A stretch of 64,000 bases of DNA, taken from assembly GCA_029339195.1 (NCBI GenBank), contig JAPTJF010000042.1, positions 11,293 through 75,292 of the forward strand, written 5' to 3'. The notes beneath the pieces are model-generated. The model saw nothing but the letters and a program-made list of their open reading frames with translations, searched no databases and was not told the DNA's origin. The DNA is from Micractinium sp. NFX-FRZ (taxonomy: Eukaryota; Chlorophyta; Trebouxiophyceae; Chlorellales; Chlorellaceae). Below are positions 31,273-43,800 of this stretch, piece by piece (position 1 is the stretch's first letter; the number at the start of each line of letters is the position of its first letter). Both the position numbers and the translations under genes were made by a program.

Positions 31273-34200
31273 ATGGAGCACAGTCGATTCAGCTTCATGA
31301 CCGCGAGCCGCTCGCAGTCCAGTGTGGCGGCCATGCAGCACGCCAAGAGGTGCGGAGCGCCTGGAGGGGCTATAAGGCAGCGTGGGGCTGCTCAGACCGG
31401 CTCGCAGGGGTGCCACAATCCATAGGACTCGCCGGAGGGCAGCGGAAGCCGCCAAGCGCGCCGCACTGGCCCGGCGGTTTGAGGGGCGGTAACGGCGGTG
31501 GCGGTGCCACAGCTGCGCAGCACTGCGTCCGACAGGCCTCCCTGCCGGCTGCTGCTCCGCCGCCTGCAGGGACTATCCCACCACGGCTGACGCATACGAT
31601 TTGGTGGAGGAGTGCGGGCGGGGAGTGAGCGCCACGGTGAGGCGGGCAGGGCGGCAGCAGGCAGCTAGCGTCGGCAGCTTAAAGGGTGCACTCGGCGCCT
31701 CACTTTCAGCTTCCTCTGTGCTGCTTCAGCGGGTGTTGGCAGCTGCAGTTCTGGTGCCCCCAGTGCTGGTTGCGCCGCAAGGGGAGGAGGTATGTTGTTG
31801 CTGGCCAATGGAGCGTCGTTTTCTTGCTGCTAGCGGCGGGTCGCTGCTGTTGCTGCTGCATGCCAGTGATGCCCCGCCCGACCGCCGTACCGTACCCCAC
31901 TCCCGCCTGCACCCCGGCTGCTGCACTGCACCCGCACTCAAACTGCCGCTGTGCCCCTTCTGCGGCCTGGAAATCCTCCAACCTCTGCCTTTTTCCCCGG
32001 AAGCTGCTGCCTCACATATGCGCACACACACCGCATCTCCCCACCTGTTGGCTCAAGTTGTGCCGCTGTGTTGCGCTGTGTCGCCAGTCGCCCTGGCACC
32101 ACAGGCCTGCACACCCTCCCCGCACGACCCTGCACCCTCACTCCCTCAATCAGATTTTACCGCCTCCTGGCTCTTGGGTGTGAAAGGGGCCCTGCCCCCT
32201 CGCCTCCCGCACACGTCCCCTGCCGCACGGCCGCCCACCCCACCTTCTCTCCCGCACGCCCGCCCCTCTCCACCCCGCCCACCCACATGCCCTCCCCTTG
32301 TGTCCCGCTTGGTGCCCCCACCCCTCCTGCCCCCTTTGCAGGTGTACCGCGCCATCTGCAAGCAGTACCAGGAGGAAGTCGCCGTGAAGCTGCTGGACTT
32401 AGAGAACATGAACTGCAGCCTGGATGAGATTGTGAGGGAGGCGCAGGTGCGGCGCAATGCAACAGCGGTGGGGAGTGGGTGGCACGCCTGTGCGGATGTG
32501 CATGTGTGTTGTGTCTGCCGTGGCTGAGTGGTGCCGGGAGCTGCGATCTTGGCGAGGCTGCGAGGGAGGTGTACGTGGTGAGGAAGCAGGCCTGCAGTTT
32601 GCTTACGTACATATGTTTGGGATGGGCTGGGGTGGCAGGGGTGCAGCCTGGGGGGGAGGGGGGGAGGGGTGCGTGACGGCACAGGAAGATGTGGAGAGCG
32701 AGGTTGGCGTTGAGAAACGGAACAGGCGAGCCGGCTGCCATGCCGGCTGGACGGCCGGTGCGCATGGCGGGCTGGCCTCTGCCTCCTGCTGTCGATGGCT
32801 GAGCTGAAACCCGCTTTAGCATGCCCCGCCTTTGCTGTCCACCCCTGCTGACACCACCATGTGCCTGCCCCCGTGCCCCACCTGCCCCTATCCCCCTGCC
32901 TCTCCCCGCCCCCCCGCGCCTGTCTGCAGACAATGCGGCAGCTCAACCACCCCAACCTGCTGCCCCTGTACTGCTCGTTTGTGCACAAGGAGCACCTGTG
33001 GATGGTGATGCCCTACGTGCAAGGCGGCTCCGTCCTCAACATCATGCGCTTTGCATACCCCGACGTGAGCGCACGGCCCGGCGCCGATATCTATCTAGCA
33101 CCACCGGTTGGGCAGTTGCGCTGATTGAGGACAGGAAGGGCACCAGTGGGGCAGTTGGGATTTGAGAACAGCGGGTGGAGCGGCGTGGGGTGCGCCGGGA
33201 GTGGGCCAGGGGTGAGCGCAGGCTGGTGTGCGTGTGTGTGTGTCTGGGCAAGGGCATGGATGGGCCGACCCGTTGTAGGGCAGCAGGGCGCGGCGATGCA
33301 ACCGTCAGCCTGCGCCCACACGTGCGTGTATGTTACATTGCGGGCACCTGCGCTCTGCAGGGGCTGGAGGAGCCTGTGATTGCGACAATCATGAAGGATG
33401 TGCTCAAGGCTCTGGAGTACCTGCACCGGCAGGGCATCATTCACAGGGACATCAAGGTGCGGCGTGGGCGGGCGGGGTGGGGAGGGCAGTGGGAGAGCGA
33501 GAGTGGTGGGGGCTTGAGCGGGGTTGGGAGGGGCGGGGGCCTTTGGGGGTCGGGAGGGGACAGGGGGAGGCCGAGCAGGGGCTGGCGGGGCAGGGGCCAG
33601 GGGGCGGTGTGCAGGCATGACGGGGCCTGGCGGGGCAGCACAGCGCCATCACTACCAACTTCTCCTCTTTACACCTCCAGGCGGGCAATGTCCTTCTTGA
33701 CAACGGCGGCCAGGTGCTGCTGGCCTGCTCTTGTTCGCTTTCCAAACAAACCACAAACCACACAACCACTCTCTCCCCTTCCATTTGCACTTCCAGGCGG
33801 GCAACATCCTGCTGGACAATGGCGGCCAGGTGCTGCTGGCCGACTTTGGCGTGGCTGCCACCCTGGAGCGCGGCGGCAGCTGGGGCAACCGCATGATGAG
33901 CCGCAACACGTTTGTGGGCACCCCCTGCTGGATGGCGCCAGAGGTCATGGAGCAGAGCCAGGGGTGAGGCCGGGGCGGGGGTGGTGGGTGGAGAGGGAGG
34001 GGGGAGGGAGGGGAAGGTAACGGTGATGGTGAGGCATGCGGAGGCCATGGAGCAGAGGCAGGGTTGAGTTTGAGAGTGGGAAGGGAGGGGGGAGGTGCCG
34101 GGGGGGCGCTAGAGGCCGCGCAGCAGAGGCAGGCGTGAGTGGAGAGGGGAGGGGAGCGCGACTGCCGGTGGGTCGACGCCGGCACCCGCTGCCTCCGGCA

Positions 34201-37200
34201 GCTCACCCTTGCCTGCCTGCCTGCCTGGCACCTCACTGCCGCATGAACGCCCTCCTACCCACCCACCTACACCTACCCTCCGCCCCCCCTTTGCAGCTAC
34301 GACGCGCGCGCTGACATATGGTCATTTGGCATCACGCTGCTGGAGCTGGCGCACGGGCACGCGCCCTTTGCGCGCCTGCCGCCCATGAAGGTTCTGCTGA
34401 TGACGATCCAGAACCCGCCGCCCACGCTGGACACGGGTGGGTTGGGGCGGGGTCGGGAGGTGGGGTGGGCGCCTGTTGCTGGTGCCTTACGTCGAGGGCC
34501 GGGGGCTGGGCAGGGCTGGGACGTGTCGCAGACAGGCACGGGCGGTGCTGTGGCGTCCATCTGTTGTCGCCGCCTCCACTGCGGGGAATGCCTGGGGAGA
34601 GGCAGTGCTAGCAAGGTGGCTGGCAGGGGACCACGTTGGTCCTTCCCCACCGCATCCCGCGCCCCTGCTGCAAGGGCAGCTGCAAGTGCATTCGCAGGGG
34701 CCAGGTTTCATCGCCCACCTTCCTCCACCTTCTTTCTGCTCACCTTCCTCCACCTTCTCTTCACATCCCCACTGTGTGCCCGGTGCAGAGACCAGCAAGA
34801 AGCACTTTAGCAAGGCGATGCGTGAGCTGGTGGCCAAGTGCTTGGTGAAGGACCCAACCAAGAGGCCCACGGCGGCACAGGTGGGCCGGCGGGGGCGGCC
34901 CAGGGGCGGGAGCTGGGGGCAGGTTTGAGTGAGGGGTGTAGCAATGAAGCCACCCCACCCGCCACTGCTGCCGGAGCACAAGGGGGTAATGTTGCAGAGT
35001 GCCTACGACAGGCAGCACCTGCAGCAGCCCGTCCTTTTTGCCCTCCTTAGCTCCATTGGTTGCTGGCTCATGTTGCCCTCTCGTGCCCGCAGCAGCTGCT
35101 GGAGCACAAGTTGTTCAACGCATGCCTGCTCCTCGCTCCCACTGCCAACAGCTCCATTTCCACTTTCGCATGTGGCCCACTCCGTGCTGCAGCTGCTGGA
35201 GCACAAGTTGTTCTAGAATGCTCAGCCAGCGCCTGCAGACGCCTGACTTTCACTGCCAACATGTTCCGTTGTTGCTTAATCATGCGCAGCTGCTGGAGCA
35301 CAAGTTCTTCAAGACCGCCCACGACAGCCAGTACCTGCAGAAGCACCTGCTGGTGGGGCTGCCGCCCGCCCCGGAGCGCGTGCAGATGATGCGGCAGGGG
35401 CACGTGAGTGGCGCGGGGCGAGGGCGGGCAGGGCATGGCTGTCGGTGATGTGGGATGGATGCGGGAGGACACCGGGACAGTGCAGGCTTGCTTGCCGCTT
35501 TTCTGCCACATGGCTTGAAATCGAGGGCTGGACTGGACTGGAAGGGGCCAGAGGAGGGCAACAAACACGCACCAGGCCAGACATTTTGCGGCCTGCCGGC
35601 ACCAGCCGCCCTGCTTTGCTGGCCGTCGCTCGCGTCCCACCCACGCACGCCCTGCCCCCCGCCCACCCCCTTGTGCCCCACACCTCCCCTGGAGCAGGCT
35701 GCGCGGCAAGAGGTGCAGGACAAGGACATACTGGCGTCGCAGCAGGAGTACCGCAAGGTGCGTGTGGCGGTACCGCGCATGTACTGCGGCGGTACTGCAG
35801 TGGGCACCAATGGTGGTTCTGCGGGGCGTGCAGGCTTGCCTGTTGTCTCACACGCCCTAACGTGCACCAGTGCGTCGGGCTACCGCTGGCCCCCGCTCTG
35901 CCTGGCTCTGCGACCGCGTTCTGCCACTACCTTGTCTTTTACCTTCACCTCCGCCCTGCTCACCCCTTGCTTCCATACTCCATCTGGCCTGCAGGGCGTG
36001 AGCTCCTGGAACTTCGACGTGGCGGCGCTCAAGGCGGCGGCGGCGGCGGCGCGGGAGGAGGAGGACCGCCTGCCCCCCATCTCTGAATTCTCAGGTGGGC
36101 CCCGGGTGTTGTTCTGTTGGCTACAAACTAGAGGCATTTCGCAGCCCTCTATGCAGGCATGAGCCACGGTGGCCGAGGGGAAAAGCGTGCAAGTGCATCC
36201 TGCCACGGTTTACCAGCACGGCAGGATGGCTCGCGCCCCCTTGCACGCCCTTGGGCGACCCAACGCCGGAATCATCTCAGGCCGGCTGGTAGCTTGCTTG
36301 CCTGCAGCAGGCCGGCCCTGCAGCCTGGCAGCTGCCCCTCTTGCTCACCGCCGCCCCTGCTTCTGTGCCCGCCCGCCTCCCTGCAGAGGTGGCGGAGCTG
36401 ATGCAGCAGCCCTCCAACGCGGCGGCAGCGGCAGCGGCGGTAGCAGCAGCAGACTATGCGGCGGCGGGGCGGCCGCCCTACATAGACACAGCGGGCGGCA
36501 GCGGCGTGAGCAGCCCGCTGGCAGCGGGAGCCGGGCGGTCACCCATGGGCCCGGGCTCACGCACTGCCAGGTGGGTGCTCCCTGCGTGCTGGGCCGGTCA
36601 ATGTTGCTTAAGTCTGCGGTCACCGTGGGATGCCCGGGCCCAGGCGGGGCAGAGTGTTGGTGCATGCAGGCAACTGCGCCCTGCCTGCCGCTTGTTGGTG
36701 CTCCCCTGTGTGTACTTGTGCAAACATCAAACCCTTGCTGCACTGACGAGCGGCCCGCCCGTGGCCGCCTGCCTGCCTGCCTGTCTCCCTCCCTCCCTCT
36801 GCCTGTAGCGGCAGCGAGCGCCCGCCGCTGCCCATGGGCGCGGGCACGCCCAGCAAGGCGCGGCCGGGCGGGCTGGCGGGGGCGGGGGGCAGCCTGAAGC
36901 CGGCTGCCAAGGAGCAGGGGCGGTTCAAGGTGTATGAAGGGGACGAGCCGCCGCCCTTCAGGTGAGCACTATTGTGATGCACGAGGATGGGAAATCAAGG
37001 GGTGTGCAAGTGAGGAGGTGTGGGTTAGGACGCATCCTTCAAGGTGAGAGCATCACGTGAGAGGCATATTGGCAGAGAGGCAGGTCATGAGGGGAGCGGT
37101 TCAAGATGCATAAAGGAGGGGAGGCGAGCCGCTGGTCCCTCCCATCTTCAGCACCCCGCTTGCAGCCCGTTGTACCAACAGTATGCAGTTGACGGAGGAG

Positions 37201-39565
37201 TGCATGCTGTGCCCGCCCCCTGCCGCTCTTCCTCACCCCTCTTCTTCCCGTCCGTCCCGCCCGCAGCACGCCGCCGGAGCAGCGCAGCAACGGCACGCAG
37301 CTGATGGAGGAGTTCATGCGGAGACAGCAGGGGGGCGGCACGCCAGGGCCAGAGGTGCGCCGGGCCTACACCTTCACACGGTGTTGCATGGGAGCCAGGG
37401 CAGAGCGGCCTGTGCATGCTGCACCACCTACCCTGCCCCTCCCCGGGACATTGCATTGCATGCTGCTCCCCACTGTGCAGCACCAAACCTTGCCCAACCC
37501 CACCGCACGTCTCACACGTGCACCATGTGCTGCTCCCCTCCTGTTGTTTGGTGCCAGGCGTCTGAGCTGGCGGGCGCCAGCGAGGCGGAGCTGCAGGAGA
37601 AGGCCAAGCGCAAGGGGCGCTTCCGGTGCGTTCTAGGGAGGGGGAGGGCTGGTGTTTCATGACAGCACAGCATTTGATGCTGCTGCTGCTGCTGCTGCGC
37701 CCAGCCCAGGGGTACGACTTTGACTAGCCTCGGGTCACATAAGTGCTGCGTGTGTGTGGTTATCCAGGCCGTGCTTGGGAGCCTGAGACATGATCATCGA
37801 AGCAGTGCAGCCCTTCCCAGCTGTTTCAATGTTCACGTGTTTCTATCTTCACGGCTGGCTCCTGCCCTGCTGCAGGTACGTGGAGGACGACTACTCGGGA
37901 GGCGCGGCGGGCGCGGGCGGCGTGGCGGGCGCGGGCGGCAGCGGCACGGGCCCAGGCATCGCCCCCTCAAAAAGCGCCACCGGCCTGGGATCCAAGTGAG
38001 TGCTGCTTTTAGCAAGACACACCGGGCGGAGTGGGTGCAGTAGTGGGGTGACTGGATGCGAGTGTGGCAGGCCTCCCCAGATATATAGTTGAAGTGAGGG
38101 CGGGGGTGTGTGCAACAGCCGGCTTGGAAGAGGGAGTGCGTGAGCGGGCGAGTGGAGGAGGCAGATGGGAGGAGCAGGCCGGCCGGCAAAAGGGAGCCCT
38201 GGTCAGCTTGGCGGGGTGCAGAGCGTCTTCCCATGCCACTCTGTCCCTGCACCCAGCCCTGTCCCACACGCCCGCCCCCGCTGCTCCCGCGGCGGGCCTC
38301 ACCTGCCCCTGCATCAATGCCTTTCCCGACCCTGAGCCTGCCCCTGCTTGTTTCCCTTGCCCATAAGCAGGACTGCCAGTCTCACAGGTCTGGTAGAGAC
38401 CAGCGGCAAGGCGATGAGCTCGGCGCCCTCCCCCACCGGACAGGCAGTCCAGGTGCGCCGCTGCTCCTGCTGCTGCTGCTGCCGCCGCTGCTGCTGCTGT
38501 GGGAAGCGTCTGTGTAGTTTGCTCGGGCGTGGCGAGCGCTGGGGCGGGCATGGGGCCAGTGCCTGGGGCCGGCAAAGTTGGCAGCTCAGGAGCGTGTGAG
38601 CCCGGCGTTCCGTGTGCGGGCTGCCTGCCTGCCGATTGGTGCCGACCGTGTTTGCCTGCCCGCCTGCCTGCCCTTCTGTCCCTGGGCCCGCAGGTGCTCT
38701 TGGGTCCCTTGAAGGAGATGTTGGAGAGCATGACACTGCAGCAGGAGGTCATGCGGGAGATGGTGAGGCGCTGCTGTGCCTGGCATGCTAGGCATGCTGA
38801 GCATCTTTGGACAGGGGGCTGAGCTGGCAGGCTGCCAGGTGGCTCAGCAGCGGGCAGCAGGCTCAGCAGGGGTGCCGCCCCGTGGCGTTTCAGGAGGAGG
38901 GAAGGCTCACAAGCGGTGTGCACCATGTGCGAGGCAGGGCAGCAGGCTCAGCAGGGAGCGCCATGCCCCGTGACGCCTCGTAAGGGGCGGTCTTTGGAGA
39001 GAGGAGGCCAGCAATGGAGCTCCCGCCTGCCATGCCACCATCCCTCTCTTCTCTTGTCCGTGCCATGCCCCCTGGCCTCCCTCACCCACCCTCGCCCCGT
39101 GCCGCCTTGCCCGCAGGTGGCGGCGGTGAGCGACGCGGAGCGGGGCAAGCAGGGCGCGCTCAACGCTTTCCTGGCGGAGCGGCACCACCTGCGGCCGCCG
39201 CGCGACGAGACGGACAGGCTGCGGGCAGAGGTGCGCACACTACGTGGGGTGGGCGGGCCATGCGGGCACCGCCAGGTGTAGGCAGGGCCGTGTGGCGCTG
39301 CGGGGAGCCTGGGTGCCTCAGCCCCTGCTTCTCCCGCTGACCTGCCCCCCCCCTGTTGACCTGACCTCTCATCCCCTCCCCGCCCGCCCCCTTCCCCCCG
39401 CAGCTGCTGGAGCTGCGGGAAGAGAACGCCCGGCTACACGACCGCCTGCGCCTGTATGAGAGCCAGAGCCAGCCAGAGTCCCGGAAGAGCAGCGGCACGG
39501 GGGATGCGGGGCAGCCGGGCGGGCACGCGCCCCCCAGCGGAGTGGCCTCGCACCTCAGCATGTGA
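31273..39565 (+). CDS. STE20-family protein kinase, BLUS1-like
   Basis: Twenty exons: 31273-31349, 31570-31636, 32342-32446, 32930-33064, 33361-33456, 33797-33963, 34297-34436, 34789-34880, 35290-35403, 35698-35757, 35995-36094, 36387-36570, 36809-36961, 37267-37354, 37558-37625, 37876-37995, 38371-38452, 38694-38762, 39117-39230, 39404-39565 (stop TGA), 730 aa. The kinase domain starts near residue 32 ([13 protein letters not shown] glycine loop), with catalytic Lys64 (EVAVKLL), HRDIK (Asp158), DFG (Asp176), a [13 protein letters not shown] activation segment and [40 protein letters not shown] and a post-domain [15 protein letters not shown] place it with plant BLUS1-type STE20 kinases, which link phototropin to proton pumps. 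The 400-residue tail is low complexity (Ala, Gly, Gln) and ends in a coiled-coil-like stretch ([16 protein letters not shown]). Function by homology only. Confidence 0.9.
33672..33728 (+). repeat. Copy of exon 6 acceptor border in the kinase gene
   Basis: This mirrors 33788-33845: an acceptor CTCCAGGCGGGCAA, then coding-like bases for [15 protein letters not shown]. The copy has coding changes yet keeps the frame for about 16 codons. It lies in intron 5, 119 bp upstream of the true acceptor at 33796. Confidence 0.85.
33940..34140 (+). repeat. Three copies of the exon 6 donor border in the kinase gene
   Basis: The real exon 6 end (GAGGTCATGGAGCAGAGCCA, then GGGGTGAGG) is followed by copies at about 34041-34065 and 34110-34140, both with GAGGCC-G-GCAGAGGCAGG and a TGAG. 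Only the first retains a clean GT donor. Offsets are about 95 and 72 bp. Confidence 0.75.
35087..35312 (+). repeat. Three copies of the exon 9 acceptor border in the kinase gene
   Basis: CAGCTGCTGGAGCACAAGTT occurs at about 35090, 35188 and 35287. The third is the true acceptor and start of exon 9. All three are preceded by a pyrimidine-rich run and CAG. Each copy is followed by different sequence. Spacing is about 98 bp. Confidence 0.85.
37096..37215 (+). repeat. Copy of exon 13 end and exon 14 start in the kinase gene
   Basis: 37096-37150 mirrors the end of exon 13 (GCGGTTCAAG-TG-AT-AAGGGG...TTCAG), and 37170-37215 mirrors the start of exon 14 (GCAG-TGA-GGAGGAGT-CATGC). This looks like one duplication that spanned an exon end, a shortened intron and the next exon start. 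Confidence 0.65.
38847..38970 (+). repeat. Two-copy direct repeat in kinase intron 18
   Basis: GGGCAGCAGGCTCAGCAGGG followed by a GCCCCGTG-CG stretch occurs at about 38855 and 38938, roughly 83-90 bp apart. Unlike the other cases it has no evident exon sequence in it. Confidence 0.6.
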
Positions 39566-40831
39566 GGAGTGACCACAGCATGCGAGGAGCGACCACAGCA
39601 TCAGGGGCTTGCTGCTGTCCAAGCAGTCAAGCCATCCCTGTGCTTCACTACGACATGCCAGCTCCATTCCCTGTCCCTCGCATTCGCACAGACACCCGCA
39701 TCTAGTCTATAGCCCGCCCCGCTCCGGCCCCCACTCTCAGCACTTGCCTTGCTAGCTCTACCAGCACCCCATCTGTGTTTCCTTCTCCCCTGCTAGCTTC
39801 TGTTTGCTCTCCCCATTGTTGCGTCTTGATGCATTGTTGCGTCTTGATGTCTTGATGCGTGTGTGCCTGGGCGCGAGCTGTTCCGCAGCCAGCTCCGGGC
39901 TGCATCCCTGCTCAGCTTTGGCAGCCGTACCCCACTCCCCAGTCCGTGCCCTGTTGTTCTTCCTCCTAGTTCGCTAACTCTTTGCTCTTCTGCTCACTCT
40001 GCTTGCACTTCCTGCTGCTGCCCCACTCTCCAACACCATTTCTTGCGCCTGCCCGCCGCAGCGGCGGGGCCCCGTGGCTTCTTGCTTGCCCGGGCCTGTG
40101 CTGCCAGTGTCGCCATGTGAATGCACGTCTCTGGTCAGTCATCCGTGGGTGAAGAGCACGCCAGGCATACCCTGGTGTGTGTGGCATGGTGGGTGTCAGG
40201 GCTCTCGAGTGCTGGCGCGAGCGGGGGCCCAGCCTGCGGGGTTGAGGTGGCGCAGCACGAGCAGCCGTCTGGCTAGACAGGATGTTCGCCCCTGGCACAC
40301 GACACTGGGCAGGGCACTCAACACAGCAGCATGGGTGGCGGGGTTTCTCAACAAGTCCAGCGGCCAGCTGCTGCTTGCCTGGGCTGCGCCCTGGCTCAGC
40401 ACTACTGTGCCAGAGTGGCAAGAGTACACCGCTGCCTCGCGATCCCCCACGGTTTGCCCTGCCCTCTCAGCTGCATACCTGGTTGCACTGTGCACATCCC
40501 TCTTGTTTTCTGCTTATGCTTGCCACGGGCCGTCCAGGCGCACTTAAGCTTCCCGTCCAGGTAGCTCAGGTGTCCCGCACCGCCTTGGGCAGTGCCACCA
40601 GCGCCTGGGGCTTCCCTGCTTCACCAACACTTTTGAAGCCTCATGTATACCTCTCAGCAGCTAACTAGATCCTTTCACTCGAAACCCAGCCCAGGCGTCC
40701 CGAGCTGCCTTGGCCAGCACCTCCCCCACGCCGCTGCTCCCGGCAGCTTAGGGTCCATGTACCCACGTCAACGCGTTCAGTTACAAGCACACATTCTACA
40801 GCTGCCTAGGCTATCGCTCGCTCCGACCAGC
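39566..40831. other. Convergent intergenic region, kinase and repeat-protein 3' flanks
   Basis: A minus-strand TGTAA lies at 40795-40791, 37 nt past the stop of the gene on the right, but none was seen for the kinase. The stretches at 40562-40620 and 40690-40720 resemble the last codons of the neighbouring minus-strand gene (CCGCCTTGG-C-G-GCCACCAGCGCC). No separate gene was identified. Confidence 0.6.
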
Positions 40832-40880
40832 TCACTCGTCCCGTGCCGCCTTGGCCTGCGCCGCCAGCGCCCGAGGGCTG
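40562..40880 (-). repeat. Duplications of the 3' end of the repeat-protein gene
   Basis: The real C-terminal codons (40832-40880) recur in weakened form near 40690-40720 and 40562-40620, downstream of the stop in transcript sense. The common + strand core is GTCCCG--CCGCCTTGG followed by a GCC-CCAGCGCC string. These extend the pattern of border duplication from introns to a gene end. Confidence 0.6.
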
Positions 40881-43800
40881 CCCAGCCCGTGCTGCAGGTA
40901 GGCATTCATGCCATCCACCTTGTTCTTCCAGACACTCAGGTGCATCCCCTCTGCCGTCAGCAGCTGCGTCATGAGGGCCTGCCGCTCGGCGCGCTCCTGC
41001 TGCAGCTGGTGCACCTGCCGCGCAGCTTCCAGCACCTCCTCCTCGCTGCCTGCACCGCTGTGCACGTACTGCCTCAGGCTGTCCACTTGGTGCTCCAGAA
41101 AGCTCAGCACCATACCCTCTGCCGACAGCAGTTCGGCGATGCGGGTGCGACGCTGGGCCAGCTGCTGCGCCGCCTGCTGCGCCTGCCGAGCAGAAGCCAC
41201 AGCTGCCTCCTCACTGCCCTCCCCACAGCTGACGTACAGCCTCACGGCTGGGACGTACCGCTGCCCCTCCAGGCCTTCTGCCGTCAGCAGCTCCGTCAGG
41301 CGGGCGCCGCGCTGCAGGCGCACCTCATTTGCCTGCTGCGCCGCCTGCTGCGCCTGCCGCGCCGCCTCCACTGCCTCCTCCTCGCCGCCTTTGCCCGTGC
41401 GAATGTAGTCCTGCACGGCGCGTGTATACACGTAGTCCCCGAAACCCTCTGCCGCATCCAGCTCTTGCATGCGGGCGCGCCGCAGCTGCTCGGCCTGCCC
41501 GGCATCCCGCAGCGCCTTGGCTGCCGCCACCACCGCCTCCTCGCTGCCCTCGCCGCTGTCCACGTACGCGTTCAGCCCCGCCACGCTATAGCTGTTGTAG
41601 CCGCCGCTCCTCCACTCCTGCAGCCCCTCCAAGCTCAACAGCATGTCGATGCGGCCGCGCCGCTGCTCCCTGCCCTGCTCCGCCTTGTGCGCTCCCTTGG
41701 CCTCTGCCACCACCGCATCCAGGCACTGCTTGCCGCTGCCCTCAATGTAGGCCTGGGCTGCGGCTGAGTGGATATCCCTGCCCAGACCCTCCTTGGCGAG
41801 GCTGCAAGGCAGCAGGGCGAGAAATACAGGGGGCACAGCTTGAGGCTGTGAGCGTGTGTGGAGCGGAAGGATTTTAGCGACAACCAAGGGCGGCCGGCCG
41901 GCGTGCAGGCGCGCAGGTGTGCAGGCAGAGTGCCAAGGAGCACAGGAGGAACGTATGTAAACGCATGGCACTGGCAGCCAACGGCAGCAACCCATACTGC
42001 TCGACGCACCGCTGCTGCAGCTCCCTGGTGCGCTGCTCCCGCCGCTGCTCCGCATCCTCCTGCTCTTTCAGCGCCGCAGCCGCGCCCGCAGCGGTGCCGG
42101 TGCCGCGCTGCACATGGGGGCCAGGCGAGCAGGCAAGAAGCAAGTCTGGGTGGAGAGCTTGCAGGCACGGTCGAACAGTTGCAGGTAGCATGCATTTTGC
42201 CTCTGTTCTGTGTCGTTGGAATGGATCTGCTTTCCGTGCCGCAGCACCACCTGCCCGCGTTGCGAGCCCTGCCGCGCCGCATGGCCCCTCGATGGCCTTT
42301 GCCGCCCATGGCCCTTGCACAGCCCCCGGCCCCTTCCCCACTTGATTGTTACCTTGATGAATGCCTGCATCTTCTTGTCCTTGCGGTACCGCCAGGAAGC
42401 CAGCGCACTCAGCCCCGCCTCTGCCAGCGCGGCCTCCATCTCCACCCTGCAGGCAGACAGGGGGCGGGGGACTGAGACCAGGAACAACGGCAGATGGAGA
42501 GGAATATGGAAGAGGCAGAGACAGCCGCAGTGCACAGTAGAGCGCTCTCGGCGGCTCATGGAACTGACTAAACACAGTGACTCAAGCACGGCATGCCCTC
42601 TGCCCGTCACTGCCTGCCCATCTGCCCCTGAACCGGCACCCTGCTCCTTCTGCGCCCCCTAATAATCACCTGCGCTGCTCCTCGTTCTGGCTGCGCGCCG
42701 CCTTGGCCTTGGTCGATTTGCTCTGGGCTGCCAGCCGCGCCGCCTGCAGCCCCGCTGCGGAGCCGTGCTTGTGGTGTGCGATGGCCATGACCTCCAGCTT
42801 GCTGTACCTGCACTCATGCGGCCAGGCAGGTGGGCAGGAGGGAAACTGCTAAGTGGCGCGCAGGCAGAGCGCGCTGTGACGCAGTTTGCGGGGGCAGCAA
42901 GCAGGAAAGCATCAGGGAGGCAGGCAGGGAGATGAGCAGGCACCCAGGCAGGGCAGATGCATGCAGAGCCAGGCAAGGCGTGCCGGTCGCCTCAGCCCTC
43001 ACATCTTCTGTGGCGCCGCGTTCCAGAAGATGGGGTTGTGACGTGATGTGTAAGACAGGCCCTGCACGCAGAGCACCAGGCATGAGGCATACTCTTCAAC
43101 ACCTGCAAGCCTGACAAGGCTGGCCACTCTGCCAGCGCGGCACCATCGCACAGCAGCAGCAGAGAGCTGCTGCAGACACACAGGGCGCCTGTTGTGCCTG
43201 CTCGACTTCCAGCCGTCCAACTGTACAGCACACACCACCGCAGAGCGAGCCTCCAACCAGGCTGCCCGCGCCTTGTCATTGTGTGTGCATGCCCTCACAG
43301 GGTACCCCTGCCAGGCCAGCCTTGTTCTGCTGCTTCCCACCCTGCGCCTTCGCCCACCCCGCTCCCCTCACCGACAGGTCCTTCTCAGTCAGCCGGAAGT
43401 CCTTCAGCGCTGCGCTTTTGTTCACTCTCTCCGTGCGCGCAGGGTCGGCCTTGCAGGCGCGGCGCACCACCGCCAGCGCTGCGGGCAAAAGAAAGGGCGC
43501 GGCCGAGTTTGTGATCAAGAGCACTGGAGCTGCAGGGCTTTGTGAAGACGCTCAGGAGGCAGTTGGGCAGAATGTGAGGGCAGACAGGACTGCAAGCACC
43601 GTCAGTCAGTCAGGCAGTCAGGCAGGCGGGCAGGCAGGCAGATCTGTTTGGCTGCTCTATGCACGCTCTCCCACCCCCCAGGCACCTTCGGCCGTGGTGC
43701 CGCCGGCGTTGAAGGTAGGGTCGCAGCGCCGGGCCAGCTGGTGTCACAGCCCCGCCACGTCAGCGGTGCGAGCGCACAGCGCGGCTGCCAAGCTGGCGGC

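Noticed and set aside
33678..33726. Possible additional kinase exon
   Set aside because: It copies the start of exon 6, and including it would repeat the DFG-flanking strand. The true exon completes the domain.
43724..43760. A tiny intron that would remove the in-frame TGA
   Set aside because: The only fitting GT...AG pair would be 21 nt, too short for a spliceosomal intron in this genome.
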